64,000 nt of DNA, taken from assembly GCF_001484685.1 (NCBI RefSeq), contig NZ_CP012200.1:614321-678320 (forward strand). The letters run 5' to 3'. The stretch is from Thermococcus sp. 2319x1 (GTDB taxonomy: Archaea; Methanobacteriota_B; Thermococci; Thermococcales; Thermococcaceae). Within the stretch, counting starts at the first letter, position 1; every line of letters begins with the position of its first letter. A model generated the notes under the pieces. That model searched no databases. It saw only the letters and a program-made list of their open reading frames with translations, and was not told the DNA's origin. Of this stretch, positions 34,546-43,489 are shown in pieces. The translations under genes and the position numbers were made by a program.

Positions 34546-36492
34546 TCACTTGAGCCTGATGGCGTCAAGATTGTTGGGAGCCCTTGTAGAAATACCAAAC
34601 TTCTTGTGGATACTTGAGGCAAGATCAAGGCACTTCTGAGGCTCTCCGTGAACTGTTATTACCCTTTCTGGTCTCGGCTTTACCCTTGCCACATAGCTCA
34701 TTAACTCCCTTCTATCGGCGTGACCTGAAAATCCGTCTATCGTGTGAATTTCCATGTTTACTTGGATAACTTCCGTCTTTCCACCTTCACCGACTGTTGG
34801 TATCTCCCTTAGACCTCTTTGAACCTGTCTTCCCAAAGTCCCTTCTGCCTGGTAGCTTACGAATATCAGCGAGTTTCTAGGATCTGGAGCAAGATGCTTA
34901 AAGTACTCCACACTAGGCCCACCAACCAGCATACCGGAGGAGGCCACGATTATTGCGGGTTCTTCACTCTCTATTATGTCCTTCCTTTCGTTTGCATTTG
35001 CCACTGGTTTGAATATCTCATTTAAGAACGGATTATAGCCTTCGTGGAATATCTGATTCCTGAGGCCCTTGCTTAAATATTCAGGATATGCTGTATGGAT
35101 TGCCGTCGCCTCCCATATCATGCCATCCAAGTATATTGGAACGTCCAAGCCTCCTACCCTCACGTAATCTTCAAGGGCTATCATTATCTCCTGAGCCCTT
35201 CCAACGGCCATTGCAGGGATAAGAACCTTTCCTTTGCGCTTGATCGTCTGAAGGATGACCTCAATAAGCCGCTTCTCAGCTTCTTCTCTCGGCATCTGGT
35301 AATCTTTGCTTCCTCCATAAGTTGATTCCATTATTAGAGTCTCAAGTCTTGGGAATTTTGCATTTGCTGGCTCAAAGAGCTTTGTGGGAATGAACTTGAA
35401 GTCCCCAGTCACGGCTATGTTGTGGAGACCGTTTCCAACGTGAAGGTGGACTATTGAAGAGCCCAGAATGTGGCCCGCATTGTGCAGGGTAAGTCTCAAA
35501 TCTGGCGAGATGTCCCTGACTTCTCCATAATCAAGGGTTATTGTGTGCTTAACGACCTCTTTTATGTCTCTCATTCTGTAAAGGGGATCAATACCGTTGC
35601 TCTGCTGTATTTCAATGAAGTCCTTTTGAAGAAGAACCATTAAATCTCTTGTAGGCGGAGTTGCATAAATAGGGCCATCAAATAAGTTGTACCTGAAGAG
35701 GTAAGGCAACAGTCCAGAGTGGTCAAGGTGTGCGTGGGTAACTATTATTGCATCCAAGAGGCCTTCTTTAAGAACGTAAGTAAATTCTGGAGCATCAAAG
35801 TGCGGAAATCCCTTCTTGGGGTCATTCAACGCCGCAACGTTTACACCAAAGTCAACCAGCACAAAACTCTCATTTGTTTGGAGCAAGAGGGCACTTCTTC
35901 CAACTTCCCTGAATCCTCCAAGTCCCGTTATCCTTATCCAGTCACTCTTAAGTTCTGGCTTTCTGTAGATGTTTCTCCCAACCTGTCTCAGGAATTTTCT
36001 CCTATCTTTACTCTCAGACTGCAAAATCCCCCTAATAGAGTATATGGTCTGGGACTGCAAAGGAGGTGTTCTAACGACTTTTGGCGCCCAGTAAACTTTT
36101 TGGGTTATCTCTCTAAGCGTCTCCCCGTTCTTTCCAATCACAAGTCCGGGCTTTTTAGCCTCAATTATTACCTCACCAACAGAAGGATCGAAACTTATAT
36201 TCGTTATTTCCGCCTCTGGCGGAACTATCTGCTTAATTAACTCCTCGGCCTTTTCAGGAGGAAGAAGAACATCCGGATCCGGCCTCACACTAATCCTCTT
36301 TTTGAGAACCTTTGCAAGGTTTTTTATAAGATCTCCATCCTGCATTACGACTTCAGGGTTTTTTACGTAGATAACCAGCTCCGGTCCCTCAAATTCAACT
36401 TCTGTTATCTTTGCCTCCTTAGGCACCATCTGGTTAATAATCTCCCTGATTTCCTTTAGAACTTCATCAACGTTTGTTTCTCTTTTTATCAC
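34546..36492 (-). CDS. fttA: transcription termination factor FttA / aCPSF1 (KH, MBL, beta-CASP)
   Basis: This 648-residue archaeal CPSF1 has two N-terminal KH-type domains (the second with GLVIGKNGETLREI near residue 130), then a metallo-beta-lactamase domain with the HxHxDH motif THAHLDHSG and a beta-CASP region with a C-terminal HGEPQKC. The protein cleaves RNA and terminates transcription genome-wide. GTG 36492 is chosen since GGGGTGA lies five bases upstream and the resulting length equals that of orthologues; the longer TTG-started frame would overlap the psmB stop. It is downstream of psmB, probably the same transcript. Confidence 0.93.
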   Translation of the reverse strand: MIKRETNVDEVLKEIREIINQMVPKEAKITEVEFEGPELVIYVKNPEVVMQDGDLIKNLAKVLKKRISVRPDPDVLLPPEKAEELIKQIVPPEAEITNISFDPSVGEVIIEAKKPGLVIGKNGETLREITQKVYWAPKVVRTPPLQSQTIYSIRGILQSESKDRRKFLRQVGRNIYRKPELKSDWIRITGLGGFREVGRSALLLQTNESFVLVDFGVNVAALNDPKKGFPHFDAPEFTYVLKEGLLDAIIVTHAHLDHSGLLPYLFRYNLFDGPIYATPPTRDLMVLLQKDFIEIQQSNGIDPLYRMRDIKEVVKHTITLDYGEVRDISPDLRLTLHNAGHILGSSIVHLHVGNGLHNIAVTGDFKFIPTKLFEPANAKFPRLETLIMESTYGGSKDYQMPREEAEKRLIEVILQTIKRKGKVLIPAMAVGRAQEIMIALEDYVRVGGLDVPIYLDGMIWEATAIHTAYPEYLSKGLRNQIFHEGYNPFLNEIFKPVANANERKDIIESEEPAIIVASSGMLVGGPSVEYFKHLAPDPRNSLIFVSYQAEGTLGRQVQRGLREIPTVGEGGKTEVIQVNMEIHTIDGFSGHADRRELMSYVARVKPRPERVITVHGEPQKCLDLASSIHKKFGISTRAPNNLDAIRLK

Positions 36493-36509
36493 ACCAATCA
36501 CCCCTAGAA

Positions 36510-37124
36510 TCAAAGCTTCTTAATGATCTTCTCGACTTCTTCTTTAGAAAGCTCGCTATAACCTTCTTTTGTAATAACAACAACCATTATACCATCTCCA
36601 GTAAAGACGTCCCTTTTTATTGCGGTGTTTATAGCCTTTATGGCCAATTTAACGCCTTTTTTAACATTCATCTTTTCATCGTATTCGTTATCCAAAACAG
36701 AGTAAGCAAACTCCATACCAGAACCTGCAGAAACATATTTATCTTCAGTAATTCCTCCAGCCATATCAATCGAATAAAGACCCGGCTTCTCGTCGTAACC
36801 TCCTACTAAAAACCAGCCGAAGTAGGGGAAGTACCGTCTTCCATTTAAGATGTTAGAAGTCAGCGTTGCCAATGCCTTTGTGCTCATCTCTCTGCCAACT
36901 CTCGCTCTGTAAAGCTTTGCTTCTGCCCTCAAAAGCCTTACAAGGCTCAGTATGTCTCCTACACTTCCAGCTCCTGCTAGAGCTAAATGGTCGTCTATTT
37001 GGAATATCTTGCTAACTCCCTTGGATAGGATCATGTTGCCCAGTGAAGCCCTCATGTCCGCAGCTAATACCACCCCATCATTACAAACAATGCCTACTGT
37101 TGTTGTCCCTTTAATTTTGTCCAA
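36510..37124 (-). CDS. psmB: proteasome beta subunit
   Basis: The sequence [20 protein letters not shown] shows the maturation site: cleavage before the first Thr of TTTVG creates the catalytic N-terminus. [18 protein letters not shown] and [14 protein letters not shown] are beta-subunit signatures (catalytic Lys region, SGSG loop). The product forms the inner rings of the 20S core. A TATA element CTTTAAATAC on the minus strand near 37200 puts the transcript start near 37175, which excludes the longer frame. TTG 37124 (GGGGTG six bases upstream) gives a six-residue propeptide and 204 residues in all; GTG 37133 is the alternative. Confidence 0.92.
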   Translation of the reverse strand: MDKIKGTTTVGIVCNDGVVLAADMRASLGNMILSKGVSKIFQIDDHLALAGAGSVGDILSLVRLLRAEAKLYRARVGREMSTKALATLTSNILNGRRYFPYFGWFLVGGYDEKPGLYSIDMAGGITEDKYVSAGSGMEFAYSVLDNEYDEKMNVKKGVKLAIKAINTAIKRDVFTGDGIMVVVITKEGYSELSKEEVEKIIKKL

Positions 37125-37318
37125 AGCCAACACCCCTTTAGGATAGTCATTTTGCTTGAGAATAGAAACAAATGTTACAGTGGGGGTTTGACCGAGGGAG
37201 TATTTAAAGTTTTCGCAAAGCAACATGAGTTGCTCCTTTCAGATGGGCAGCTAAAGGAAAAAGCTTTTTATTCTATGAATTGTTTTACAGTAGTGTAACC
37301 ATTGGGAGGTATGATAAA

Positions 37319-38047
37319 ATGGGTGTCGAAAAAGTTCCCAAATACGATATACCAGTAAAGAAAGTTGAATATGTTTTTATTGAGCTGGAAAAGATGAAAC
37401 CCCACGAGCAGCTCGTCCAAAAAGAGCTCGAAGCATTTATTGAAAGCGTAACAGGTTCGGGTATTTTCTGGAAACCAATGCTTTTGGCAAAAGTTCCCGG
37501 TGAAGATATGTACCTTATCGTTGATGGTCACCACAGGTGGGCAGGTTTAGAAAAGCTCGGGGCAAAGAGGGCTCCTTCTGTAATTCTCGACTATTTCAGC
37601 GACGATGTTAAAGTTTACACTTGGTATCCAGCGTTTAAGGGAGACCTCAACAAGGTTCTGGAAAGATTAAAAGCAGAGGGTTTGGAAATAGTTGAAGACG
37701 AAGAGGCTGAAGAAAAGGCAGAAAAGGGAGAAATAGCCTTTGCCCTCATTGGAGAAAAGAGCTTTGCCATTCCAGGTGGTCTTGATGAACAGAAGAAGGT
37801 CAGCAAAGTGCTTGATGAGATGAGTGTTGAGGGAGAGATAGAGCTCATTTACTATGGTCTCAAAGAAGACGCGAGGGAAGACATGGACAAGGGCGAAATT
37901 GACTATGTCTTCATCAGAAAAGCCCCAAGCAAGGAAGAGGTCATGGAGCTTGTGAAGAGAGGAGAGGTATACTCTCCAAAGACAACAAGACACGTTCTGC
38001 CATTTATACCGGATAAGATTGACGTAAAGCTCGAGGATCTCTTCTGA
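37319..38047 (+). CDS. serk: ADP-dependent L-serine kinase (SerK), ParB-like fold
   Basis: This 242-residue protein is collinear with the T. kodakarensis SerK that makes O-phospho-L-serine from serine and ADP, the entry to cysteine synthesis. The essential Glu of the family is at residue 30 (KPHEQLV), and the ParB/sulfiredoxin nucleotide motif VDGHHRW is at residues 68-74. A C-terminal ferredoxin-like half rich in Glu/Lys follows. ATG 37319 has GGGAGGT eight bases upstream; a longer in-frame start at 37280 lacks a site. Immediately downstream lie remnants of PLP amino acid enzymes. Confidence 0.92.
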   Translation: MGVEKVPKYDIPVKKVEYVFIELEKMKPHEQLVQKELEAFIESVTGSGIFWKPMLLAKVPGEDMYLIVDGHHRWAGLEKLGAKRAPSVILDYFSDDVKVYTWYPAFKGDLNKVLERLKAEGLEIVEDEEAEEKAEKGEIAFALIGEKSFAIPGGLDEQKKVSKVLDEMSVEGEIELIYYGLKEDAREDMDKGEIDYVFIRKAPSKEEVMELVKRGEVYSPKTTRHVLPFIPDKIDVKLEDLF

Positions 38048-38049
38048 TG

Positions 38050-38390
38050 TTCTTCCCTTTTATCTTGACGAGCTGAACGAACTGGTAGATAAAAATACAA
38101 AGCTCATAGTAATCAACCGGAGCCCTCTTGGACGAGAAAAGCTGAAAGGAATTCTACAGGGGCTTTATATTGATCCAAAAGATCAGGTGCCGTCGATAGT
38201 GGATATCTCCGACAGGTCAATAGCAACGAGCTCTTTCTCAAAGCCTCTCTCTAACGGCTCTACGCCTTGGATGGGTAGCCACATTCAGTGAAGAGGCTAA
38301 GGAGTCGACCCTTCATCGGAATTATACCACGATAAGCGTTGGCATTCTCATAGAAAAATTAGTCGCCCTTGCAGTCAAGAAAAGGAGAAC
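38050..38390 (+). pseudogene. class I aminotransferase remnant
   Basis: One frame from 38050 reads VLPFYLDELNELVDKNTKLI and IVDISDRSIATSSFSKPLSN, and ends near 38290. A shifted frame continues LTALRLGWVATFSEEAKEST and NYTTISVGILIEKLVALAVK. These match the substrate and PLP-lysine region (SFSK) and the following RLGW block of aspartate/aromatic aminotransferases. The N-terminal third and the C-terminus are absent and the NNPTG region is garbled. It is a dead fragment; it begins only a few bases after the serK stop. Confidence 0.6.
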
Positions 38391-38569
38391 CCCTGATAGT
38401 GACTGTTTTAATGCCGGAGAGAGACCACATGCTAATTGAAGGAACAGCGGCACTTCCAGTTGCAGCCTATTTAAAAGAGTTAGAGCGTTTTAGAGGCAGA
38501 AATATCGTTTTGGTTATCAGTGGGAGTAGGATAGGTTTGGGCGCCCTTAGAAAAATCCTGGGATGTTGA
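38381..38569 (+). pseudogene. threonine dehydratase/serine racemase-like C-terminal fragment
   Basis: The frame up to the TGA at 38567-38569 ends VTVLMPERDHMLIEGTAALP, VAAYLKELERFRGRNIVLVI and SGSRIGLGALRKIL. The IEGTAALP and (V/L)SGxxI blocks are typical of the C-terminal end of fold-type II threonine dehydratases (EGAGA..A.. / VVVLSGGN). No catalytic Lys region is left. It abuts the aminotransferase remnant, so the two may represent one deletion-fused locus. Confidence 0.5.
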
Positions 38570-38616
38570 GCCGTCTTTTCCAAAACTTTTTATCCACCAC
38601 TTCTTATATTCTTTCA

Positions 38617-38673
38617 ATCGATGATGAGGGATCAACCGACTGAAGGATGATGAAGTCTAGCCTATCTGAGATG
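38617..38673 (+). ncRNA. C/D box sRNA (archaeal 2'-O-methylation guide)
   Basis: The layout is perfect: C box ATGATGA 38621-38627, 12-nt guide GGGATCAACCGA, D' box CTGA 38640-38643, 3-nt spacer AGG, C' box ATGATGA 38647-38653, 12-nt guide, D box CTGA 38666-38669. Ten bases of the first guide (GGATCAACCG) are complementary to the conserved 5' end of archaeal 16S rRNA (CGGUUGAUCC). TTTTTATC at about 38587-38594 is a suitable TATA element. It lies between the PLP remnants and the HAD gene. Confidence 0.85.
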
Positions 38674-38689
38674 CATCCGGGGGATAGGG

Positions 38690-39355
38690 ATGTTAAGGGT
38701 ATTAATATTTGACGTCGATGAGACGCTTGTTTATTATGAACACTACAACGATGGGGAATGGTTTGAAAAATGGGGGAAGAAAGAGATAGAAAAACTTGGG
38801 ATAAGCGTTGACCACGAAACGTACAAAAAAATGGTTAAAGGAGAACTCCCAAGGAGCTGGGTCGAAAAGCTTGGAGTTAATCACGTGGAATTCTGGAAAG
38901 CCATAGACAGGGCAAAGCTCAAGTACAGAAAATGGGCCGCAGAAAAGGGATTAATAAAAGCCTTCCCCGATGTGGATGCTTTGGAGAATTTCAAGCAAAT
39001 GGGCTTAAAACTGGCAGCCGTTAGCAACGCTTCCCAAGATTGCACGGAATTCGTGCTGGAGCTTTATAACTTGAGGGAATATTTTGATGTCATTCTTGGT
39101 AAAGACTACAGGTATTTGGATGGCGCCAAGCCGAATCCCTATCTAATCAAAAAAGCCCTCGATGCCCTCGGAGTTCTTCCAGGTGAAGCTTTGGTCGTGG
39201 GGGACTCTGAATCAGATATCTTGGCAGCCCATAGGGCTGGCGTTAGGGCCGTTCAAGTGATGAGGTTTGGGAAAATGGAGGGGGCAGACTATTACGTGAA
39301 AGATTTGAACGAACTTGTACAGTTAGTGGGCTCATTAATGGATAAGGATTTATAA
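38690..39355 (+). CDS. HAD-superfamily hydrolase
   Basis: This 221-residue phosphatase has motif I FDVDETLVYYEH at residues 7-18 (nucleophile and acid Asp), a helical cap, motif II AAVSNASQD, the Lys motif GAKPNPYLIKKAL and motif IV VVGDSESDILAAHRAGV. It likely dephosphorylates a small metabolite; the substrate is not evident. ATG 38690 follows GGGGGATAGGG. Its 3' end overlaps the TATA box (TTTATAAA at 39349-39356) of the H/ACA RNA downstream. Confidence 0.88.
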   Translation: MLRVLIFDVDETLVYYEHYNDGEWFEKWGKKEIEKLGISVDHETYKKMVKGELPRSWVEKLGVNHVEFWKAIDRAKLKYRKWAAEKGLIKAFPDVDALENFKQMGLKLAAVSNASQDCTEFVLELYNLREYFDVILGKDYRYLDGAKPNPYLIKKALDALGVLPGEALVVGDSESDILAAHRAGVRAVQVMRFGKMEGADYYVKDLNELVQLVGSLMDKDL

Positions 39356-39376
39356 AGGAACGACCTAACTTATAAT

Positions 39377-39595
39377 GCCCCCGCGCGAGGACCCACCCAA
39401 TTAATGAAGGTGGGGGCGATGCGGGGGCAACAGCTCGGCCATAGCGAGGTCCCCACGGGAGGGCCTTCCGCGTTACGGAGCGCGATGACCGTGGGAAACC
39501 CTGGCCGAGTACACTTTTCTGGCCCGCCTGGGTTAAGCCGCTTGAGATTGCCCTATGGCTTCAATGAGAGCGGTCGTTACGGGCGGGCCACATTT
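39377..39595 (+). ncRNA. three-hairpin H/ACA guide RNA
   Basis: Three GC-rich hairpins follow each other, each closed by a perfect 8-9 bp stem and each followed within about a base by ACA. Hairpin 1: GCCCCCGC (39377) / GCGGGGGC (39421-39428), then ACA 39430-39432. Hairpin 2: CTCGGCCA (39434-39441) / TGGCCGAG (39502-39509), then ACA 39511-39513. Hairpin 3: TGGCCCGCC (39520-39528) / GGCGGGCCA (39582-39590), overlapping ACA 39590-39592. Each has an internal loop and an upper stem with TGA/GA sheared-pair signals for L7Ae. TTTATAAA lies 25 bp before hairpin 1. It should direct up to three pseudouridylations. Confidence 0.82.
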
Positions 39596-39596
39596 A

Positions 39597-40670
39597 TTAG
39601 AAAGTCTTTAATGGTTTAGAAATGGAGATTAGCTCTTCCACTGCCAGTGCCAGCTCTTCTGGAGTTCTGGGGTAATATGTGCCAATTTCATAATTTCTTT
39701 TAAGACTTGTTACGAGCAAATTTGCGGAGGACTCTATACTAGGCCCCTGATAATTTGTGGTAATTTTAGAATGCAAATTTTGATAATACCGAGGCTCAAT
39801 ATCAAAAGAGGGGGTTTTTGATATCCTCCTTATTACTTCCTTATTCTTTTGAGTGTTCCTGACAACAAGGATTATTTTGGACAACTCCTTATTGATGCTT
39901 CCAATAACAGTTATTAACCTCTCAACAGTACCATTTATCCATGGAGAGACTATTACCGGCTCCTCAGCATCATAAAGGACATCGGCTATTCCAGCATAAA
40001 TTGTATAATCACCAGGCATTGTTCGAATTATATCAGAAGATTCAACATAATCCCTAATTAGCCTCTCTCCATCTTTTGTCAGTCTTATTTTATTGTCTCC
40101 CTTATCTATCAAACCCAAGTCTACAGAAAGCGGTATGAAAAGAGAACTTACGACAAATTTATTGTAAGGCTTTGCAACGTTCCCTCTCTGGAGGATCCCC
40201 AGCTGATAAAGTATTGATGTCCAGTGTTTCATTTCTCCTCCCAATTCTGAAGATATAACTTTTGGGCTTGCTGAGCCTTTATGGTCAATGTATCTCAGAA
40301 AGACTATCAGAGGATACCATTTTTTGAAAATCGTTCTTAGAACATTCTCCCTGTTTTCTGTATCTTCCTCCATTTGGGTTAACAAATTCTGACCATATGA
40401 GCTTATTCTATATTCTCTTCCAGAACTTTTGACCAAAATTCCCAGATGCCATAATAGCCTAGCGAAGTAATGCCCCTCTTTTCCAGTCTTAGCAAAGGGA
40501 TTTTGACTGTTCTTTTTTAAGAAAGAGTCCATCTCGTTAGTGCTCACGATCTTTTTTGACTCAATGAAATTAAGAAGTTTTAAAAATGTATCTACATCAA
40601 ACCACGCGATTCCATAGCTTGAGAAATAAATCTTGGCAGCATAATAAGGTCTACTTATGATAGGCACCAC
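39597..40670 (-). CDS. winged-helix protein with PLD-like C-terminal domain
   Basis: This 357-residue protein is AT-rich compared with its RNA neighbours. Residues 1-200 are helical, with several winged-helix-like segments (ISSELGGEMKHWTSILYQLG; IDKGDNKIRLTKDGERLIRD). Residues 215-350 resemble a phospholipase-D/HKD domain: EEPVIVSPWINGTVERLI, ILVVRNTQKNKEVI, then YYQNLHSKITTNY (HxK) and ESSANLLVTSLKRNYEIGTYY, the usual GSAN-LERNYEIG ending. The Asp of HxKx4D is not conserved, so catalysis is uncertain. GTG 40670 is the first plausible start (GGTGGTG, weak site). It lies between the tRNA pair and the H/ACA RNA and its stop is next to the H/ACA tail. Candidate DNA- or RNA-targeting defence or regulatory protein; unproven. 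Confidence 0.65.
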   Translation of the reverse strand: MVPIISRPYYAAKIYFSSYGIAWFDVDTFLKLLNFIESKKIVSTNEMDSFLKKNSQNPFAKTGKEGHYFARLLWHLGILVKSSGREYRISSYGQNLLTQMEEDTENRENVLRTIFKKWYPLIVFLRYIDHKGSASPKVISSELGGEMKHWTSILYQLGILQRGNVAKPYNKFVVSSLFIPLSVDLGLIDKGDNKIRLTKDGERLIRDYVESSDIIRTMPGDYTIYAGIADVLYDAEEPVIVSPWINGTVERLITVIGSINKELSKIILVVRNTQKNKEVIRRISKTPSFDIEPRYYQNLHSKITTNYQGPSIESSANLLVTSLKRNYEIGTYYPRTPEELALAVEELISISKPLKTF

Positions 40671-40712
40671 CAGAAAAATTAGGAGTTTTTCACAAAAATC
40701 ATTTTCGGTGAT

Positions 40713-40790
40713 TGGTGGGCCCGCGGGGATTCGAACCCCGGACCTCCACCTTGTCAGGGTGGCGTCATAACCAGTCTAGACCACGGGCCC
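40713..40790 (-). tRNA. tRNA-Val (anticodon GAC), CCA encoded
   Basis: Acceptor GGGCCCG/CGGGCCC, D arm with GTGGTCTAGACTGGTTATGAC, anticodon stem CCACC/GGTGG with loop CTGACAA (GAC), T arm GGGGTTCGAATCCCC. The discriminator is A and CCA is encoded. It sits 13 bp from tRNA-Ala, same strand. Confidence 0.96.
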
Positions 40791-40803
40791 GCCCTAAAAG
40801 TTA

Positions 40804-40881
<78 letters not shown>

Positions 40882-40980
40882 ACTTCTTCAAGCCAGATAC
40901 GTATCCTAGAAATGAGTTTAAAAACTTTACGCTAAAGCAACTTTTTAAAGGGAGCAAATAACAATAAGTGAGGTGATTCC

Positions 40981-41511
40981 ATGTGGCATCTTCTATACCC
41001 CATGAGAACTTTTCTGATAGTTTCGGGGCGAGATAATGAAATAAACGTGATGGCAGCTGATTGGCTAACTTATCTCTCTACAAAACCTCCAATTGTTGGG
41101 ATATCTATTCATCCGGCTCATCACACCCACGGCTTGATAAAGAAACACAGAGAGTTCGTGATTAGCATCCCTACAATAAACATGCTCAGAGACGTTTTGA
41201 TTGCTGGAAGAAAGAGCGGTCCAGAAAAGCTCAAGAAAATGAGTGTAACCTTTATTCCGTCAAAGAAAGTAAAAACGCCAAGTATAAAAGAAGCTGCCGC
41301 AAACATTGAATGTAAGGTTATAGAAGAAAAGTCCTACGGCAATTATACCTTCTTTGCCGCGGAGATAGTTAACTTCATCCAAAACGAAGAAGCGTTCAAA
41401 AACAGTCAACCAGATGTAAAATTCGGCTTTATGGCGCATTTAGCTCCCGGCACAAACAAGTTCGTCGTATTTAACGAGGAAATATATGAGATTCCAACCA
41501 AAGACCTCTAA
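40981..41511 (+). CDS. flavin reductase-like (FMN-binding split barrel) protein
   Basis: This 176-residue protein has MRTFLIVSGRDNEINVMAADW (the N-terminal FMN-binding pattern N-x-M-x2-x-W), STKPPIVGISIHPAHHTHGLI and REFVISIPT, which are characteristic of the flavin reductase/DIM6 family. It may reduce flavin or serve as a flavoprotein of unknown partner. ATG 40981 lies behind GAGGTGATTCC, and CTTTTTAAAG about 35 bp upstream is a plausible TATA region. Monocistronic, convergent with the DNA ligase gene. Confidence 0.85.
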   Translation: MWHLLYPMRTFLIVSGRDNEINVMAADWLTYLSTKPPIVGISIHPAHHTHGLIKKHREFVISIPTINMLRDVLIAGRKSGPEKLKKMSVTFIPSKKVKTPSIKEAAANIECKVIEEKSYGNYTFFAAEIVNFIQNEEAFKNSQPDVKFGFMAHLAPGTNKFVVFNEEIYEIPTKDL

Positions 41512-41533
41512 CGGATTAAAAATAAAAAGAGAC

Positions 41534-43216
41534 TCACTTACCTCCTTTCATTCTCTCCTGCAGTTGGTAGAGCTCGGCTATCCTCTGGACTGTATCCGCA
41601 TCCTCTGGTCCCTTGTCCTCTCTTAGCGCAACGTATCTCGGGAACCTCAGTGCAAAGCCGCTCTCGTACTTGGGGCTCTTCTGAATCTCCTGATAAGTAA
41701 CTTCAATCACAATCTTAGGCTCTATTTCAACTAACTTGCCGTGTTCCCTTTTTATAAAGGGTTTAAGCATCTTTGTGAACTCCACTAAATCCTCATCAGT
41801 AAATCCGCTTCCCACTTTACCAACCGGGACGAAATCTCCCCTAACGGGATCATATGCACCTAAAAGGAACGAGCTCAGGACTCCACTTCTCCTCCCTTCG
41901 CCCCATTCCGCGCCTATAATAACTAAATCGAGATTCTCCATTGTTGGCTTAATCTTTAACCACTTCTTGCCCCTGTTACCGGGCTCGTAAACTGAGTCGA
42001 GCCTTTTTGCCATTAGTCCTTCATGACCCAGGTCAAGGGCTCTGTGATAGAACTTCTCGGCCTCTTCTGGATTCTTTGTTATTAAGTTCTCCGCCACTTT
42101 TATCCATTCGTTTGTGGTCACAATGCTTTCAAGGGTCTTCCTCCTCTCTATGAACTGGACATCTATCATGCTTTTGCCATCAACGTAAAGAACATCGAAG
42201 AGGTTAAGCTCAAGGGGTATTTTTTCAACCATCTCATCTATGTTGTACTTCCTTCTAAATCTCCTCAACACGTACTGAAACGGCCTCGGTCTTCCTTCTT
42301 CCCCAACGGCGACGAGTTCGCCTTCTACAATAACTCTCTCCGGCTTTAAAGACTCTTTAATCCTCTCAACAACCTCTGGAATTGATCTCGTAACGTTTTC
42401 AAGACGCCTTGAATAAACGATAACCTTCTCTCCGTCCTTGTGAACCTGAACCCTCGCACCGTCATATTTAATCTCAAACTCCGCCTCTCCACCCATTTCC
42501 ATTAGAGCCTCTCTAACGTTGGCTGCCATCTGGGCGAGCATCGGCTTAATGGGCTTCCCTACTTGGATTTCTACTTTCAAAAGACCTTCGTCTCCCTCAA
42601 GCCTTGCTACTTTAGCCACAAATCCAAAGTCACTCGTAAGCATGTAAGCCCTCTCAACAAGCTCAACCTTTACCCTAAACGCCTCCGCTATTGCATCCCT
42701 CAGCAATCCTTCTGCAACTCCCGTCCTCATGGTCCCAAGTATCGTCCTTGCCAAATACTTCCCTTCCTCTGGAGAAGCATCCATAAAGAGATTGGCGAGG
42801 TATTTCAGCTTTCTATCCTGACTCCCTTCGCCGGTGGTTTCGGCAACTTTAACTAAAGTGCTATAAACTCTTTTTATTGTAAGGGGTTGGGAGAAAAAGC
42901 TTTTTTGCTTCCTCTTTTGAAGGGCAAGGGTAACGCTTTCCCCCAAATCGCCAGTATCTTTTACGGAATTTTCTATCTCGTCACTATTTATTCCAGTGGC
43001 CATAGAAACGGCCCTTATCAATAGCTTCTCACCTACGCCAAGCTCTCTCTCATCCCAATCCGGAAAGACCTTACCGAGGATTAAATAGGGAATAATTTCC
43101 AACAGCTCTGGATCTTCAGCTTTCTTTAAAAATTCTGCCACAAATTTTGTCTTAAGGGTCTTCAGAGTCGTTTTCTCAAGTCTTTTATAAAGCTCGGCCA
43201 GTTCTCTGTATAACAT
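41534..43216 (-). CDS. lig: ATP-dependent DNA ligase
   Basis: This 560-residue archaeal replicative ligase has an N-terminal DNA-binding domain ([20 protein letters not shown]), an adenylation domain with motif [16 protein letters not shown] (catalytic Lys near residue 250), motif III-type VEGELVA and motif V KWLKIKP, then an OB domain ending with [19 protein letters not shown]. Thermococcal ligases use ATP and some also use ADP or NAD+. ATG 43216 is chosen because GGTGGTG precedes it by three bases; an upstream in-frame start lacks a site. It is downstream of the pantoate kinase pair. Confidence 0.95.
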   Translation of the reverse strand: MLYRELAELYKRLEKTTLKTLKTKFVAEFLKKAEDPELLEIIPYLILGKVFPDWDERELGVGEKLLIRAVSMATGINSDEIENSVKDTGDLGESVTLALQKRKQKSFFSQPLTIKRVYSTLVKVAETTGEGSQDRKLKYLANLFMDASPEEGKYLARTILGTMRTGVAEGLLRDAIAEAFRVKVELVERAYMLTSDFGFVAKVARLEGDEGLLKVEIQVGKPIKPMLAQMAANVREALMEMGGEAEFEIKYDGARVQVHKDGEKVIVYSRRLENVTRSIPEVVERIKESLKPERVIVEGELVAVGEEGRPRPFQYVLRRFRRKYNIDEMVEKIPLELNLFDVLYVDGKSMIDVQFIERRKTLESIVTTNEWIKVAENLITKNPEEAEKFYHRALDLGHEGLMAKRLDSVYEPGNRGKKWLKIKPTMENLDLVIIGAEWGEGRRSGVLSSFLLGAYDPVRGDFVPVGKVGSGFTDEDLVEFTKMLKPFIKREHGKLVEIEPKIVIEVTYQEIQKSPKYESGFALRFPRYVALREDKGPEDADTVQRIAELYQLQERMKGGK

Positions 43217-43258
43217 AAACACCACCATATTGGAGTATCGTATCAAAGGATAAAAAGA

Positions 43259-43489
43259 TTAATCCCTCTGCATTGGTCTGAACCTCAGGAATTCAAAGAA
43301 TACAGTGGCTACGAAGCCTCCAGCAAATATAAGTGGGAGAGGGTATCCACTTTTTTCAAAGGCAAATAAGAATGCAAACCCTCCAGCAAACCCAGATGCA
43401 AAGAGACCCATTTCCCGCTGGTTGCTTTTGTTCAAGTATATTGCTAAAAGAAGGGAGAGGATTGAAAGGGTAAGATACACCGGGTTCAT
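43259..43489 (-). CDS. small membrane protein
   Basis: This 76-residue protein has two or three hydrophobic stretches (VYLTLSILSLLLAIYL, MGLFASGFAGGFAFLFAF, LPLIFAGGFVATVFFEFL). ATG 43489 has GGGGG immediately upstream and overlaps the stop of the pantoate kinase gene. Function unknown; the coupling to CoA synthesis is conserved only as far as the position shows here. Confidence 0.6.
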   Translation of the reverse strand: MNPVYLTLSILSLLLAIYLNKSNQREMGLFASGFAGGFAFLFAFEKSGYPLPLIFAGGFVATVFFEFLRFRPMQRD

